Made by a program: the position numbers and the translations under genes. Below the pieces are notes generated by a model. The model ran no database searches. It worked only from the letters and a program-made list of their open reading frames with translations, and was not told where the DNA came from. Below, piece after piece: positions 1-11,264 of a stretch of DNA of 39,344 nt. Origin of the DNA: Glomus cerebriforme (Eukaryota > Glomeromycota > Glomeromycetes > Glomerales > Glomeraceae); assembly GCA_003550305.1 (NCBI GenBank), contig QKYT01000063.1, positions 271,582 through 310,925 of the forward strand, in the 5' to 3' direction. Position 1 is the first letter of the stretch, and every line of letters starts with the position of its first letter.

Positions 1-218
1 AAAAAAGAGTAAGAAATGAAATTTAAAGTGAAAAACAACTAAATCTTAATTGCAGAACCAGAAGGACTAAAGGACCTAAAAATAATAAAATAGAGTTAGT
101 AAGTAAGAAATAAAGTGTAAGAGTATAAGTTAGAAATAAAAATAAAAGAAAAGAAGAACTGAGGAAACGAAATAATGAACCTACAGTATACTGAAAATAA
201 TATACAAATAAACATAAC

Positions 219-285
219 GTGATCATGTGGCCAATCAAAAATATTAAATCTGCCACGTGATCAAAGATTCAGGTGACAATCACCT
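219..285. repeat. Two short hairpins
   Basis: TGATCATGTGGC at 220-231 pairs with GCCACGTGATCA at 252-263 with one mismatch and a 20-base loop. A second perfect hairpin, AGGTGA-CAA-TCACCT, follows at 271-285. The first contains a CACGTG core that recurs in non-coding parts of the window. It could be the edge of a small inverted-repeat element, but no element ends are visible. Bases 1-218 contain only AT-rich sequence with no supported gene. Confidence 0.5.
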
Positions 286-309
286 AGACGATGTTTAGCA
301 ATTTTCTAT

Positions 310-725
310 ATTTTTTATATTTATGTAATTATATTTTAATACTTTTTTTTTAATAATTTTTTTATATCCATATAATTTTATTTTTAATAACTTTTGAATA
401 TGATTACTTTTTTTAAATATAATTTTTTTTTTATATTCACGTAATTACATTTTAATAACTTTCAAATATTATTAATAGATTTTTTAAATATAATTTTTTT
501 ATATTCATGTAATTACATTTTAATAACTTTCGAATATAATTAATACTTTTTTTAATATAATTTTTTTTTATATTCACGTAATTACATTTTAATAACTTTC
601 GAATATAATTAATACTTTTTTTAATATAATTTTTTTTTATATTCATGTAATTATATTTTAATACTTTTTTTTTAATAATTTTTTTTATATCTACGTAATT
701 ATATTTTTAATAACTTTTTAAAACA
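310..725. repeat. AT-rich tandem repeat, 69/47-bp units
   Basis: Seven copies of a motif close to ATATTCACGTAATTACATTT begin near 317, 364, 433, 501, 570, 639 and 687. Spacing is about 69 bp in the middle and 47-48 bp at both edges, so long and short unit versions exist. The short units lack the segment around CTTTCGAATATAATTAATAC. No coding sense. Bases 725-958 are AT-rich with nothing recognised. Confidence 0.75.
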
Positions 726-958
726 ATTTTTTTATGTTTACACATGTACATTTATAATAACTCACACTAAATTAGTGCATACTTTTACACATAAATACTA
801 AGACTTTTTTTCATAAAAAATTTTTTTTAGCAAATTATTCAAATATTTCTTATATACATAACATTTATATTTACTTTACTACAAATTTAAAACATTTTTT
901 ACTTTTACCATATCAATCATGGAATAATATCTGAATTCAGAGATAGAATTCAAAAATA

Positions 959-2090
959 ATGTCAGCAGATGAAGAATAATCAAACAATACTAGCAGCAGC
1001 ATGAGTAGCATAAATGAAAAGAACAACAATGATATGCAAATATTTGAAATAAGTTTTTAAATTGTAAACTATAATAATATAAAATAAAATTTAATTTATT
1101 AGATCAATTAAAAATTTTTAACGAAAAGTTGATATTTTGACAGTAAAAAATGAAAAATTTTATGATCAATTAATTAAAGATAATGCAAAATTTCTAGAAT
1201 GTTTGGAATTTTTATGCTCTAGAATTAAATTTTTGGAGAAAAATATTGAACATGATAATTTCATGAATAATAGCTTTATAAAGATTAGTACTTTTAAAAT
1301 GTTTCAGCTTTAATAACTTGATATAGTGCATATATTATTTATTTAAATTTAAATTATATATGTTTTTTTTAGCATTTAAGCAAAGATTTCCTTTAATATC
1401 AGTATATATCCAAATAAATATAAATTACAAATTGCAACGGAGGAATATCTTAAACTTCATTATCAAGAATTTTATGACGAAACTAAAATACAATAAGAGG
1501 TACCTTTTTATTTTAATATTTGATAGTTGTATTTAAAAACTAAATTAATAATAATAATTTTTTTTTAATAAAAGCTACTGGCAAAGCATCGATCTCTACG
1601 TGGTGTTCTGTCAAGCAAGGCCAAAAAAGTTCTCTTCGCCTATTTTAGAGCAGATGCTTTACTACTAATTAATATCAGCTCTCCACTATAAAAGATAACA
1701 GAATGGAAGGCCAATCCAAGTGTTGCTGAATATTATCATAAACTTTTTAATAAAAAAAGAAATTCAGATTTATTAGCAAAAGTACTTAGAAAAGTATTTG
1801 CCAGCGAATTGAAAATTTGCCTTCCTTACATATAGCATTCGTAACAGCTACCTTTGTAGTATTGTTAGATCTGAAATCTAAAATAATATATACCAATGAA
1901 AGTATAATGAAAAATAAAATAGATTATTTTATAGTAAAATTTCATCATTTTACACTTAAAATTATAATAATAACTTATTTATTAATTAATTATTTAAAAT
2001 TATCGATAACCAGAAAAGTTAAAAGATACAGATCATTTTGAAGAAATCTAAGAATATATTTAAATCTGTAAGTAAAGAAAATACTTTTTT
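959..2090 (+). pseudogene. Broken multi-exon gene, unknown function
   Basis: Coding-like text runs in pieces separated by plausible introns. The start is taken at ATG 959, giving MSADEE, a stop (TAA, possibly from CAA), then a Ser/Asn-rich stretch. The next piece, from about 1104, reads VDILTVKNEKFYDQLIKDNA. Exon 3 (1373-1499) includes YKLQIATEEYLKLHYQEFYD and ends at a GTACCT donor. Exon 4 starts at 1575 after AAAAG with LLAKHRSLRGVLSSKAKKVL and continues through a TAA to about 1820. There the frame shifts by one base and coding sense continues as LPSLHIAFVTATFVVLLDLK, fading after 2040. I do not recognise a domain. At least three in-frame stops and one frameshift argue that the copy is dead. 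The consistent reading across four pieces is the main reason to call it a gene. Confidence 0.55.
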
Positions 2091-2094
2091 GCAA

Positions 2095-2630
2095 ATTTAT
2101 ATCTTTTTCTTTTTAATTTATCTAATATTATCTATTTATATCATAGTTTTAGATTATGCAAAATTTTAATATAATATTATACTTGTTTATGATTTCAAAA
2201 ATTTTTGCAAAAATTTAATAAAAAAATTTTTAAGTTCTTGTTAGTATTCATTTATTTATAAAAATTTAGTCACATGGAATAAATCTGTCTAGCCAAATTA
2301 TTGATCATAATAAATATACATATATTTACGTAAGATTGCATAAAAAGTTTGTTTTATTAAATTTGATAATATTCCATGATCATACAATTCTGTTTTTATG
2401 ATCGAATTGCTAATTTAATTATGTAATTGATTACATTAAGTAATCACAACCCTTTTTATATATATGGCGTCATTTGAAATTGAAAAAAAATTTACCCTCA
2501 TTTGCTTTAAATTGAAAATGTGATAAAGCTATAATTATTATGATTAATTAACAAATTTCTAATTAATTCTTGAATAAAATATTGAAATAACCTAAAAATT
2601 AAAACTGAATACATATATAAAATTGTTCAT
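2095..2630. other. AT-rich intergenic stretch
   Basis: No gene seen. A weak inverted pair (ATGGAATA near 2275, TATTCCAT near 2370) and scattered TGATCAT words suggest an old small inverted-repeat element, but no ends or target duplications could be defined. Confidence 0.4.
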
Positions 2631-2634
2631 ATCT

Positions 2635-3034
2635 TCAAGTTTCTTTTGCACTTTTACTTTCATTTTCACTTTCACTTTCGTCTTTATTGTTATCATCTTC
2701 TTCATGTTTCAGAAGCTCTTTGTAATTAATTTTATTCTTAAAAGAGATTAAATAAGATTAGCTAATAGAAGATATCATTTACAAATTTTAAGTACAACAA
2801 AGTTATAAAACTTACCAAGAAGTATTTTACTTTACACTTTATTGTTTTTGTTGCTAATTTTAATTTGTCATACTTTGGGTTAAGTATTTTACACAGATCA
2901 TGACAATGAAGACTATCTTAATATTTGACAATTTTTTTATTTGCAAACTTTTGGATAACTTGCGTTAATACTAGTGGTGATTTTTTCTGGAATAGCTTCT
3001 TATAATAAGTAAAAACTTCTAGTATTTTTTTCAT
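2635..3034 (-). pseudogene. Two-exon small protein with acidic tail
   Basis: Exon 1 (3034-2816) encodes 73 residues from a Met, including KKILEVFTYYKKLFQ. It has one in-frame TAA in the middle (after KKIVKY) and ends at a GTAAG donor. Exon 2 (2736-2635) joins in phase 0 after an AAG acceptor and encodes NKINYKELLKHEEDDNNK, then a Glu/Ser/Lys-rich tail ending at TGA. The spliced product would be about 106 residues. The first exon is Lys-rich and possibly helical. Function unknown. It may be the last part of a longer gene, since coding-like text continues upstream to about 3300 on the same strand. Its place directly behind the Plavaka-like relic suggests it could be a companion gene or the 3' end of that element. 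Confidence 0.45.
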
Positions 3035-3829
3035 CTTAATATTTCTGAAGGGTTAGCACTGGTATTAGTTATCGATAGATTTTTTTTTGCCAAATATAGA
3101 AAACATTATCTTTATCTTTAATTTCGCTTGTTTCAATAACTTAAATTTAAAAATAGAAAAAAATCTTACATTTTTTGAATATTGTTATTATAAAATGTGA
3201 TCCATTTATGCTCCAAAAATTTATGGAAAAATTCAGAATGGTTCGAATTTAGTATACTTCGACAGTTCCATGCAACTCCTTCATTGAAGGATAAATTTTT
3301 ACTTTATTATTAACTTCATGACATTTTTTACTACATCCTAAAAAAATATATATATAATACTTAATAACTAAGACTTAAATTAATAATAAAATCAAAAATT
3401 TGAAAATATACTAACCCTTATGAAATCATCATCGTCTAAATTTTCCTAAATATTATAAAAAAATTTCACAAATTTTCTGAATCATGTGTATATTTACTCA
3501 TTATGATAATTTTTAAAAAGACAAGTTAATTCCATTATACTTACTCTTACTATAGATCAATTATTTTTTAGTAAAATTCACATAATTTTGAAATCATATG
3601 TATAATAACTTATTATAAAGTCAAATCCGTATACTTACTCATACATCTTAGTTACTAAATTTGTGTAAAATTCAAAAGTAAGTCCAAAAATTTAAAATCC
3701 ATAATGAAGTGATATATATACACAGATTGTTATACAATTAAAAAAGATGATCGTTGCTAATCATTACACATATTTTATTTAAATTCAGATGGCCTTTATA
3801 ATTATAATATTATATAATCTATATTTGTA

Positions 3830-3965
3830 TAAATATATTTAATATTTGAAATCATACCATAATTAATGTGAGGTTTAGCATCTATTAGTATTTCTACCAA
3901 TAGTAAAGCCTACAAATAACAAATGCTGTTAGTGCATTTGCTAAACCATAATTTATTTAAATTTG
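3830..3965 (-). repeat. Duplicated transposase exon fragment
   Basis: A short block reads KLWFSKCTN, then after a CTGT..TAG acceptor ALLLVEILIDAKPH. It repeats the order KLWFSNISVH then VLLIVKIDIKEQ found at 4470-4250 in the same relic. The C-terminal exon pair therefore appears twice in tandem, about 400 bp apart, which points to a local duplication or a second nested fragment. Bases 3035-3830 otherwise hold only weak minus-strand coding text and AT-rich sequence. Confidence 0.4.
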
Positions 3966-6027
3966 CTGAAGAATGATTTTACATTGATAACTATTAAATC
4001 AAGCCTCTTTTTTTAAGAAATTAAAAGTTACTATAACAAAAATTTTTTAATGATATAAATTTAATCAAATATATATTTATTAATAAAATATTCATTAATC
4101 AAATTAAAGTGTAATATAATATGTACAACATCTTATATAGCCTCTATATCAATAAAATTATAAATATCTGTAAGTTCTAGTAAAAGACATCCATAAAAAT
4201 ATGGTTAACTTTGAGATTTAAAGTTATAACACTGAATTAATGTGAGATTTAGTGAAGTATTTTGTTCTTTAATGTCTATCTTCACTATTAATAAAACCTA
4301 TGATAAAATATACCAAATCAGTAATATTATACAATCATTTGTTAAATAAATTAAAACAATTACCTGACCATAACAAATGCCTTGATCAGAAGTATATTTA
4401 AATAATTCTTTAGAATTTATATGAACAGATATATTGCTAAACCAAAGTTTACTATGATAATTGTTAGTAATACATATATATTATAGCACCATTTTCTAAA
4501 GTAACTGATTCATATATTGATATATGATTTTCATCTGTAATAATTTTATGATCTTTCAATTAACTCAAATACAAATTTAGACAATCTGAAAAATCAGTAA
4601 ATCTGGCTACCATTTTTGCATTTACATTAAATTCTTGTTCAAAAAAAAACTGCGCATTTCTAAGTAGAAATTTAAAAAGTTCTGCTGAGAACTTAAATGT
4701 ACAAAAGGTAGTTGCCAAATTTGTTAATTGAAAAGTTATATTTGCAATTAATTGCCATCAAATCTAATTATCAATTTTATATATTTATAAATTTAACATG
4801 ATATTGCGAAATATTATATTCAATTAATTCTTACTATTTGCATTATATGAGTTTCAACATTTTTTTTATTGCTTAACTGATAGGAAGATTTAACATAATC
4901 TTTGTGAAGACTTTCATATGTCTCTATAGTATATCCATTAATTATATCAAAGGATCAAATTGAATCAATTATATGATATACCCATAAATGTAATTTCAGT
5001 AGCTTTAATCTGAAGGGAGAAGTACTTTAGAAAGCTTTGATAAATCTCTGTATCCAATTGTCTATTGATTTTTAAAAATTTTTAAGCATTAATAGATAGA
5101 GTCTGTTTTTGTATAATATAATTATACATATTTTGAATTTATCCAAATCACTTTCTTTAAATATTTCATATCTACTAATTTCATACATTTTATTCCATAT
5201 TTCATAGAGCTGTACCAAATCTTTATTTTTAATAAAATTTTTAATATTTTTGGTATTTTCTTTATATAAATTATCTGTTACAAAAACTATCACTTTCATT
5301 AAATTGCGATGTTCATTAGCTGTTAGTCTAGCAATTAATTGTAAACCATTTGTAAAAACTTTTAATCCAGTAAATCTTGGTATTATAACTAATCTACGAT
5401 CTATTTTATCCACTAAAGAATTACTGTACTGGTTTCTTAAAATATCTTGTATGTACTCTATTAGATAATGAAATAGACCTAAATTGAGATGATGCATTTT
5501 ATCAGTTACTATGGCTTTATAGATATTTATATAATCTAAAATAGATAAATAATACAAATAAATATTAATTAATTTATATAAACAAATTACAAATATCATG
5601 TAAACTTATGGAAATTTCCAAAAAAAATTATGCATATTTTTAATGCAAACAGATTTTGATGAATGTTGTTCAAAAAATTGGCATATATTATCATGCGTTC
5701 ATAATTTTATTTTGTCTGCAGTTAAATTAATGTCAGTAAGATCATTTCTTGTGACTAAACAAAAATGACAAAAAAAGTTTAACATGGCTGACTTGTAAGT
5801 AAGACAATATGTTGCAGCTTCTGGCTAATCTGCAATTATAATTAAAATTTGAGGAAAAAACCAAATCTTCTTATTATTTAAATCCAAATCTATACCATCA
5901 TTTAATAATAAAACAGGATCAAGTAACATTTCTAAAGATTTATAAAAGGCTTCGCAAACAGCATTTTTAAAATTTTCAGACTGTTTTTTGGTATTATTCT
6001 TAGCTTTTAAAATTGGCAAGTATCCTA

Positions 6028-6579
6028 CACTGGTCAAAAACTGATCTATCTTACAGATATCTTACAGATATCTTATAAATATCGGGTACCCAAAATGCGG
6101 AAAATCTGCTATAAATCGGGTACCCAATATGTATACTATAGAATTAAAAAATACAATTTATTAATTATCTCGCTATCCAGTGATCATAAAAAGATGAAAT
6201 ATAGCTCATTCGATTCGCCTCACTAAGACGTATCGAATGGTACTATTTTCGCATTTCTAGGTGCGATAGATGTCGAGATATTTGACAAATCAGCATTTTT
6301 TGTTTATTTTTTTACGATTTATCGAATATCTCAGCATCTATCATACTTAGAAATGCGAAATTAGTACCATTCGATACGTCTTAGTGAGACGAATCGAATG
6401 AGCTATATTTCATCTTTTTATGATCACTGGATAGCGAGATAATTAATAAATTGTATTTTTTAATTCTATAGTATACATATTGGGTACCCGATGTATAGCA
6501 GATTTTCTGCATTTTGGGTACCCGATATTTATAAGATATCTGTAAGATATCTGTAAGATAGATCAGTTTTTGACTAGTG
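6028..6579. mobile_element. 552-bp foldback MITE, CACTA type
   Basis: The whole segment is one long near-perfect inverted repeat with a short centre near 6295-6305. The left end is CACTGGTCAAAAACTGATC and the right end, read inward, is CACTAGTCAAAAACTGATC. The 3-bp sequence CTA (TAG on the minus strand) flanks both ends at 6025-6027 and 6580-6582. Removing the element and one copy of the triplet rejoins the minus-strand reading frame to give KQLLGYLPILK, a sequence order also found in relic 2. That fixes both ends to the base. CACTA-like termini and a 3-bp target duplication are hallmarks of the CACTA/EnSpm superfamily. It has no coding capacity and must have moved using a transposase encoded elsewhere. 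Confidence 0.93.
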
Positions 6580-6829
6580 CTAATAGCTGTTTAGCATCTT
6601 GTTTATTACACCTCCAATTTTTAATATTACTTATTGTCATAAAAATAGGATGAATCTGTTTCTTTTCTATTATATCAACATTTGTAGCATCTGAATATAA
6701 TATTAAAGATAAAAACTTAGCATCCATTGATAAGGATATCTTTGCATTTTTTTACCATATCCCAGTATTTTGTTCACTATAAGCCCTTTCTCCATTATGC
6801 TTTAGAAATGAATAAATATATAAGTTCAT

Positions 6830-7860
6830 AATATAAAATATTACCGTATAATGCAGGTCACAATACCTCCCTGAAAAAATTTGCCAGAATTTTAAAGTAC
6901 CCAGATATTTTACATAGAAAATTCTGATTTTAAACTTTAGATTTTATAAAATACCCGGGGTATAATACTAGAAAGGTTTATGTATAATGTATAATATCTC
7001 AGATATAACTTTAGGTAATGCAAAGTACCGGCTTGCAATTCTGCAATTATTCGGTAGTATCACCTAAAGATCTTTTTATTTCAGTTTAGTATAAACGTCT
7101 TTCAAACTTAAAATTCATTGGTAAGTTTTTTATTTATTTCTTGAATTATTGCTAATTTTCTTTTTTATTTAGGTTTAAACTTATTTATTTGGATATTCTG
7201 GAAAACTGAAATGGTATTTATAAAAGAGGGAATTGGAAATTTTTGATATAAGAACATTACAGTACTGACATTCTTTTTTTTTCTTTTTTATTATAGGAAT
7301 GGATCCTTAAGCACCACTCTGGAATAATTTTGAGGGTCGGTAAGGGAGTTTTTTTTTGTTTCTATTCACATAAGAATATTTATTAATATTCTTTCTTGTT
7401 TCTTTTTTGCAGATATTAGTTTTGGACATTGGAATTAGGGCTGGTAAAGTTTCTATAAGTAGGTGTGAAGAAGAAATATGATTTTATTTTTATCTATTTA
7501 GTCCATTATAATTTATAAAAGAATATATTTATATTAAAATATATTATGATTAAATTAAGTATAAAATAAAATAAATTTAATTTTCTTTTATTTATTAAAA
7601 AAGGATGCATACACAATACAAAATTTTTTTTAAATTTTATTCTTAAAAAATAAAAGCTATGCGGCTGAACCAATTTGAATTATTACTTATTTATTAAAAT
7701 GTTATTATTTATTAGCTTTATTTACATGTTATTATTACTGTAGTAATAAATGTATCCACCTATTGTATTATACTTCTTAAAATCGAATTTCTTCATTCCT
7801 AAATATATATGTATAAATAAAGTTTTTATAAAATAAGCAATTTTACTTAATAAATTTAAT
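6830..7860. other. Unassigned stretch with possible tiny exons
   Basis: No gene is supported. A small hairpin lies near 6890-6935 (AGAATTTTAAAGTACC against its partner). On the plus strand, short pieces look exon-like: 7299-7340 reads MDP, a stop, then APLWNNFEGR before GTAAGG, and a pyrimidine-rich GCAG at about 7412 precedes YYFWTLELG-like text. They could equally be a non-autonomous repeat. Bases 7480-7860 are plain AT-rich sequence. Confidence 0.3.
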
Positions 7861-7874
7861 AAATTGAAAAAATT

Positions 7875-9440
7875 TTACCTTATATTATTTTTTAATTCCT
7901 TTAACAATTGGAGTACTTCTTCGTCATCAGAATCTTCATAATTATCAATTTCTTCATTTTCATTTTTGCTTTCATCATCTTTATCATCTTCACTTTTAGT
8001 TTCGCCTTCATCATCATCATCTCCTTCATCTTCTTTATTAGTTTCACCTTCATAATTATCATCTTCTTCATTTTCAGTTTTGTTTTCATTATCTTCCTGA
8101 TTAATTTTAATATCCCATTTATTTTCATAATTATTTTCTTCAGAATATTCTTTTTCATCATCATCTAGATTATTAGAATTTTTCACCTTTTTGTCATCTA
8201 AATTATCCACACTAAATCATCATAATCAAAAATGCAATCATCTTCTGAACTATCAGTGTTTGTTGAAATTTTGCAACTTTTAAAAGATTTTTGAATAAGA
8301 TCTTCACTAACTTCATCCCATGACTCTTTAACCCAAGTCATAACTATCAAGTAAGAAGGCCTTTTAATTTTTTTGGATAGAGTAAAAGTATGAATATTTG
8401 ATATTATCCAATCATTATACCAATTTTTAACTTATAATTTTATAGATATTAGAAATAATTAATAAAAGAATAAAATTAATAAAATTAAATAATATTACTG
8501 TATTTTAGATTTAAAACTTCTATTAATTGCAACATCTAATGGTTGCAATGTGGTTGTACAACCACCAGGAATCACAGCAATATTTGTATTTTTTTTCATT
8601 AATTGATTTTTAATAGAATTTACTGTATGGCCACGAAAAGAATCTAAAATTAACAGGGAGCATGAATTACTAAAAGGGTTTCTTGAAGTCCATATAGTTT
8701 CAATCCACTATAACATCTCTTACTCATTAACCTATTCTTTTTTGTTAGTTCTTATATGAATACCAGGTGGAAATTTATCTTTTAGGATATTTTTCAACTT
8801 GAAAATACAAACTGCAAGAAGTTTCGTACCATTAGCCATACATGCAAATATAACTGTAAATGATGATCGCTCATAACCAGTTGTACGAATATTAACAGTT
8901 TTTACCCCTTTTGATTTATAGTGATATTGCTTGGTAAATCAAACCACATATGCATTTCATCCATATTTCCAATATATTTTAATTGATATTTATTATGAAT
9001 TCTCAAATATATAATATAACTCAAAAAAATATTTTATTTTTCAATTAGATCGGATGGTAATTGTTATGCTACCGTTGTTTTACGATGCTCACTTAGTTCA
9101 TATCTACTTAAAAATCTGTTGAGCCACTTATTAGAAAATTTGAATCCAGCTATACCTGGATTATTAATATGAAATTCTTAGCTCTTAAATAAGGAAATGG
9201 CTTTATTGGTAATTAATTTTTAAGTTACAGCATTTCCTTTGGCTGTTTTTTCACATATCTACACAAATAAATCATCCTCTAATTTCAGATATTTAGGAAA
9301 TTTACCTGGATGGAGTTTAGCCACATAAGGGGCAGTTGTTAATAATTTTTTTTTTATTTTTCCAGTCACGCAGTTGTTTGGGCTGACACAATGTGAAAGT
9401 GGGGATTTAAGGACCAAAGGTCCAGCCCCTATTGAAACAT
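7875..9440 (-). pseudogene. pogo/Tigger-type DDE transposase relic
   Basis: Read from 9440 downwards the parts are in family order. A psq-type helix-turn-helix is visible as PKQLRDWKNKKK around 9360. LLTTAPYVAKLHPGKFPKYL and a second DNA-binding segment of the CENP-B/Tc5 kind (FKFSNKWLNRFLSRYELSEH) follow. The catalytic core has GNMDEMHMWFDLP (first Asp, about 8960), SLLILDSFRGHTVNSIKNQL (second Asp, about 8650) and LQPLDVAINRSFK (third Asp, about 8540), about 35 residues after the second. A likely intron at 8420-8500 precedes WVKESWDEVSEDLIQKSFKS. The C-terminus is a long Asp/Glu-rich tail (8210-7875). Several in-frame stops (for example before ICEKTAKGN) and shifts in A-runs show it is non-functional. 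No terminal inverted repeats were found. Confidence 0.85.
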
Positions 9441-9489
9441 TGGGTATATGGGCCACAGAATGTTAAAAATAATATCAATTTTTCTTATT

Positions 9490-9660
9490 ATATTAGAAAA
9501 GCTTCTATTAGCTCTAGAATCTTAATTTTGATATTATATTTCTTAATTTTGTGTGGGATTTCCAGCCTCAGAAAGCATATCGATTTTTATTAATATATTA
9601 AAAAGCTTCTAAAGGCTCTAAAATCTTAATTTCTATATCAACTTTTCAGTTATATTTATT
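9490..9660. repeat. Diverged direct duplication
   Basis: The block around 9492-9535 (TTAGAAAAGCTTCTATTAGC and onward) recurs at about 9595-9640 as TTAAAAAGCTTCTAAAGGC with the same downstream ATCTTAATTT. The offset is about 105 bp. No coding sense. Confidence 0.55.
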
Positions 9661-9689
9661 AAATTTAACGAAAATTATTATATCAGGAA

Positions 9690-10500
9690 TTGATTCTGCA
9701 TGAGTTAGCTCTTTAAATAGCATATTAACTACTTAAATCTAATAAAAATAAGTCTAACGGTCCTTATTACTCCATAAATAAATCTAACTATTTTCTTAAG
9801 TCTAATGAAAAATAATAAAATAAGTCTAATGGTCCCAATTCCATCATCATAGATCTAATGAAAAATGGTTTATCTAGAAGTAGTTTTACGTGGGCTAGCT
9901 TAATAAAATAACATAATATTCACCTAACTCTAACAAAAAAATAAGTCTAACTGTCCCAATTTCCTTCAGATTATATCATTCTATAAGATAAGTCTAACAA
10001 AAAAAATAAGTCTAATGGAATTTTTGTCTTAACTTTTCCTTAATTAAGAATAGGTTCAATGCAGGCTAGCTTACTAAAAAGTATATTTTTTTATAAAAGT
10101 CTAATGAAATGTCATTCCTGTAAAAATTCAGAAAAATCTGTGGAATTGTCCCAACTTTTCTTTAGTCAAGAATGGGTTAAGAACAAGCTAGCTCATTAAA
10201 TAGCATAATAATTTAATGAAAAAATTTAAGTTTATCTATTTCGTCCTACTGGGAATTTTATATGTTTAACAAAAAATATATATCAGAAATTAGCTTCGCG
10301 CTGGCTAACTCCTTATCTAATACATTATTTATTTAAGTCTAATGATTCTGCCCTGCCAGAAAATTTATTAAATCTAATGAAAAAACCAATATCTTTTTAT
10401 AAAATCCATGGAATTATCCCAACTTTTTTTTAGTTAAGAATGGATTTTGCATAAGCTAGCTTATTAAATAGTATATAAATCAACTCCATTGTCCAAGAAC
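9690..10500. repeat. Degenerate long tandem repeats
   Basis: A core close to GCTAGCTTATTAAATAG recurs near 9704, 9894, 10064, 10185, 10303 and 10454, each preceded by AAGAATGG/AGTTTTRC-like text. TAAGTCTAATG words and TGTCCCAACTTTTC-like text lie between. Spacing varies from about 118 to 190 bp, so indels are common. The array abuts the Polinton-type block and may be part of its end, but no terminal inverted repeat was matched on the other side. Confidence 0.6.
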
Positions 10501-10642
10501 GGTGGGAGGGGTAAGAAAAAACTGTATTCACATTACTATCCTGAAGTTCTATAAACAAGGGGGAGACAAATGTTCATTGAATATTGTACCCCCAAATTCT
10601 AGCAAAATTTAGGTAAAGAGTTAGCCAAAATAATCTTTCCAT

Positions 10643-11061
10643 TTATTTTAGCTGACATCTATCACAATATTCTCCCTCTTCTAGTTTTATCAGATAGAAG
10701 CATTTCTTACAAAGAGAAATATTAAGATTTGCAAGCGCATCACTATGGGCAAGCATCATTTCCTCATAAGTTTTTTTTCATGTCTCAGATCGAAGTCTTT
10801 CACGTATCTCTGATCAAAGCCTTTCTTGTATTTCCAATCAAAGATTTTCTGATCGAAGTCTATCATAAAACTAAATAATATAATAGCCTCTGATATGATC
10901 TGGACACCGGTCACAAGCAGAAGCAGTTGGCTTATTACAATCAGAATATGGTAACCATTTTTTGATTTTCAATAAAATCAGCATCCAGCAGGTCTAGTAG
11001 AAGCTCTCCCACAAACCTTTCCAGTATTGCAGAGAAATGGATAGGAATATTCACTGATCAT
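10643..11061 (-). pseudogene. Cys-rich, coiled-coil protein of the element
   Basis: The start is taken at ATG 11061 (MISEYSYPFLC). The N-terminal half is Cys-rich: LCNTGKVCGR, PAGC, then YSDCNKPT and CDRCPDHIRGYY, a likely zinc-binding arrangement. A heptad-like arginine-rich helix follows, built from repeats of RLRSE and ERL. The C-terminus carries NISLCKKCFYL and YCDRCQLK, a second CxxC pair set. One frameshift is required in an A6 run near 10965. The in-frame stops are TGA or TAG at positions where Arg or Gln fits the surrounding helix, consistent with C-to-T change of CGA or CAG. It lies head-to-head with the DNA polymerase gene, about 200 bp away, so the two may share a divergent promoter region. 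Function unknown. Confidence 0.6.
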
Positions 11062-11264
11062 TCTATTTTATATCACTAAATATCGAAAGAATAATTAATA
11101 AATAGTTAATGCTTCAGTTTTGGGAAGATAGCTAGAACCATTTTAGTAAGCCTGCAAATGCTGTCTTCAGTGATCGAAAAGTGAAAGGAATAGGAAATAA
11201 TTAATTAAAGAAAAAATTTTATAAGCAAGTAATAGCATGACAGTTAGAGCTAACTAAATACCAA

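Larger units (their letters stand above)
3830..6815 (-). pseudogene. Plavaka-like transposase relic 1
   Basis: Several coding blocks on the minus strand read in order as one DDE-type transposase. Block 6800-6583 has YSEQNTGIW and LSLILYSDATNVD. Block 6027-5600 has LGYLPILKAKN, IWFFPQ and ADWPEAAT-like text (a stop replaces W) with CHFCLV. Block 5535-5072 has the strongest motif, MHHLNLGLFHYLIEY, then IPRFTGLKVFTNGLQ and RNLMKVIVFVTDNL. Block 5040-4845 has YTIETYESLHKDYVK. Blocks 4720-4370 and 4305-4130 form a C-terminal domain (SVTLENGAII, CYGQ, LLLELTDIYNFIDIEAI). The order matches relic 2 at 35.9-38.9 kb. Stops, frameshifts and a MITE at 6028-6579 show it is dead. The Plavaka (CACTA/EnSpm-related) label rests on remembered family features; transposase identity is firmer than the family name. 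The N-terminal zinc-finger end is missing. Confidence 0.65.

Noticed and set aside
23..256. 77-codon minus-strand frame rich in Leu and Phe
   Set aside because: GTG start in a hairpin, composition follows AT bias, no motif and no neighbours; looks like chance.
452..646. 64-codon minus-strand frame with repeated KNYIKKSINYIRK
   Set aside because: It is the translation of the 69-bp tandem repeat.
310..725. CRISPR-like array
   Set aside because: No unique spacers; units are near-identical AT-rich tandem repeats in a eukaryotic context.
7901..8168. Met/Lys-rich and Ile/Phe-rich frames over the acidic tail
   Set aside because: Shadows of the Asp/Glu-rich C-terminus of the pogo relic in other frames.
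9259..9456. 65-codon minus-strand frame as a separate gene
   Set aside because: Its second half is part of the pogo relic and its first half is out of frame with the psq-like helix seen in the neighbouring frame.
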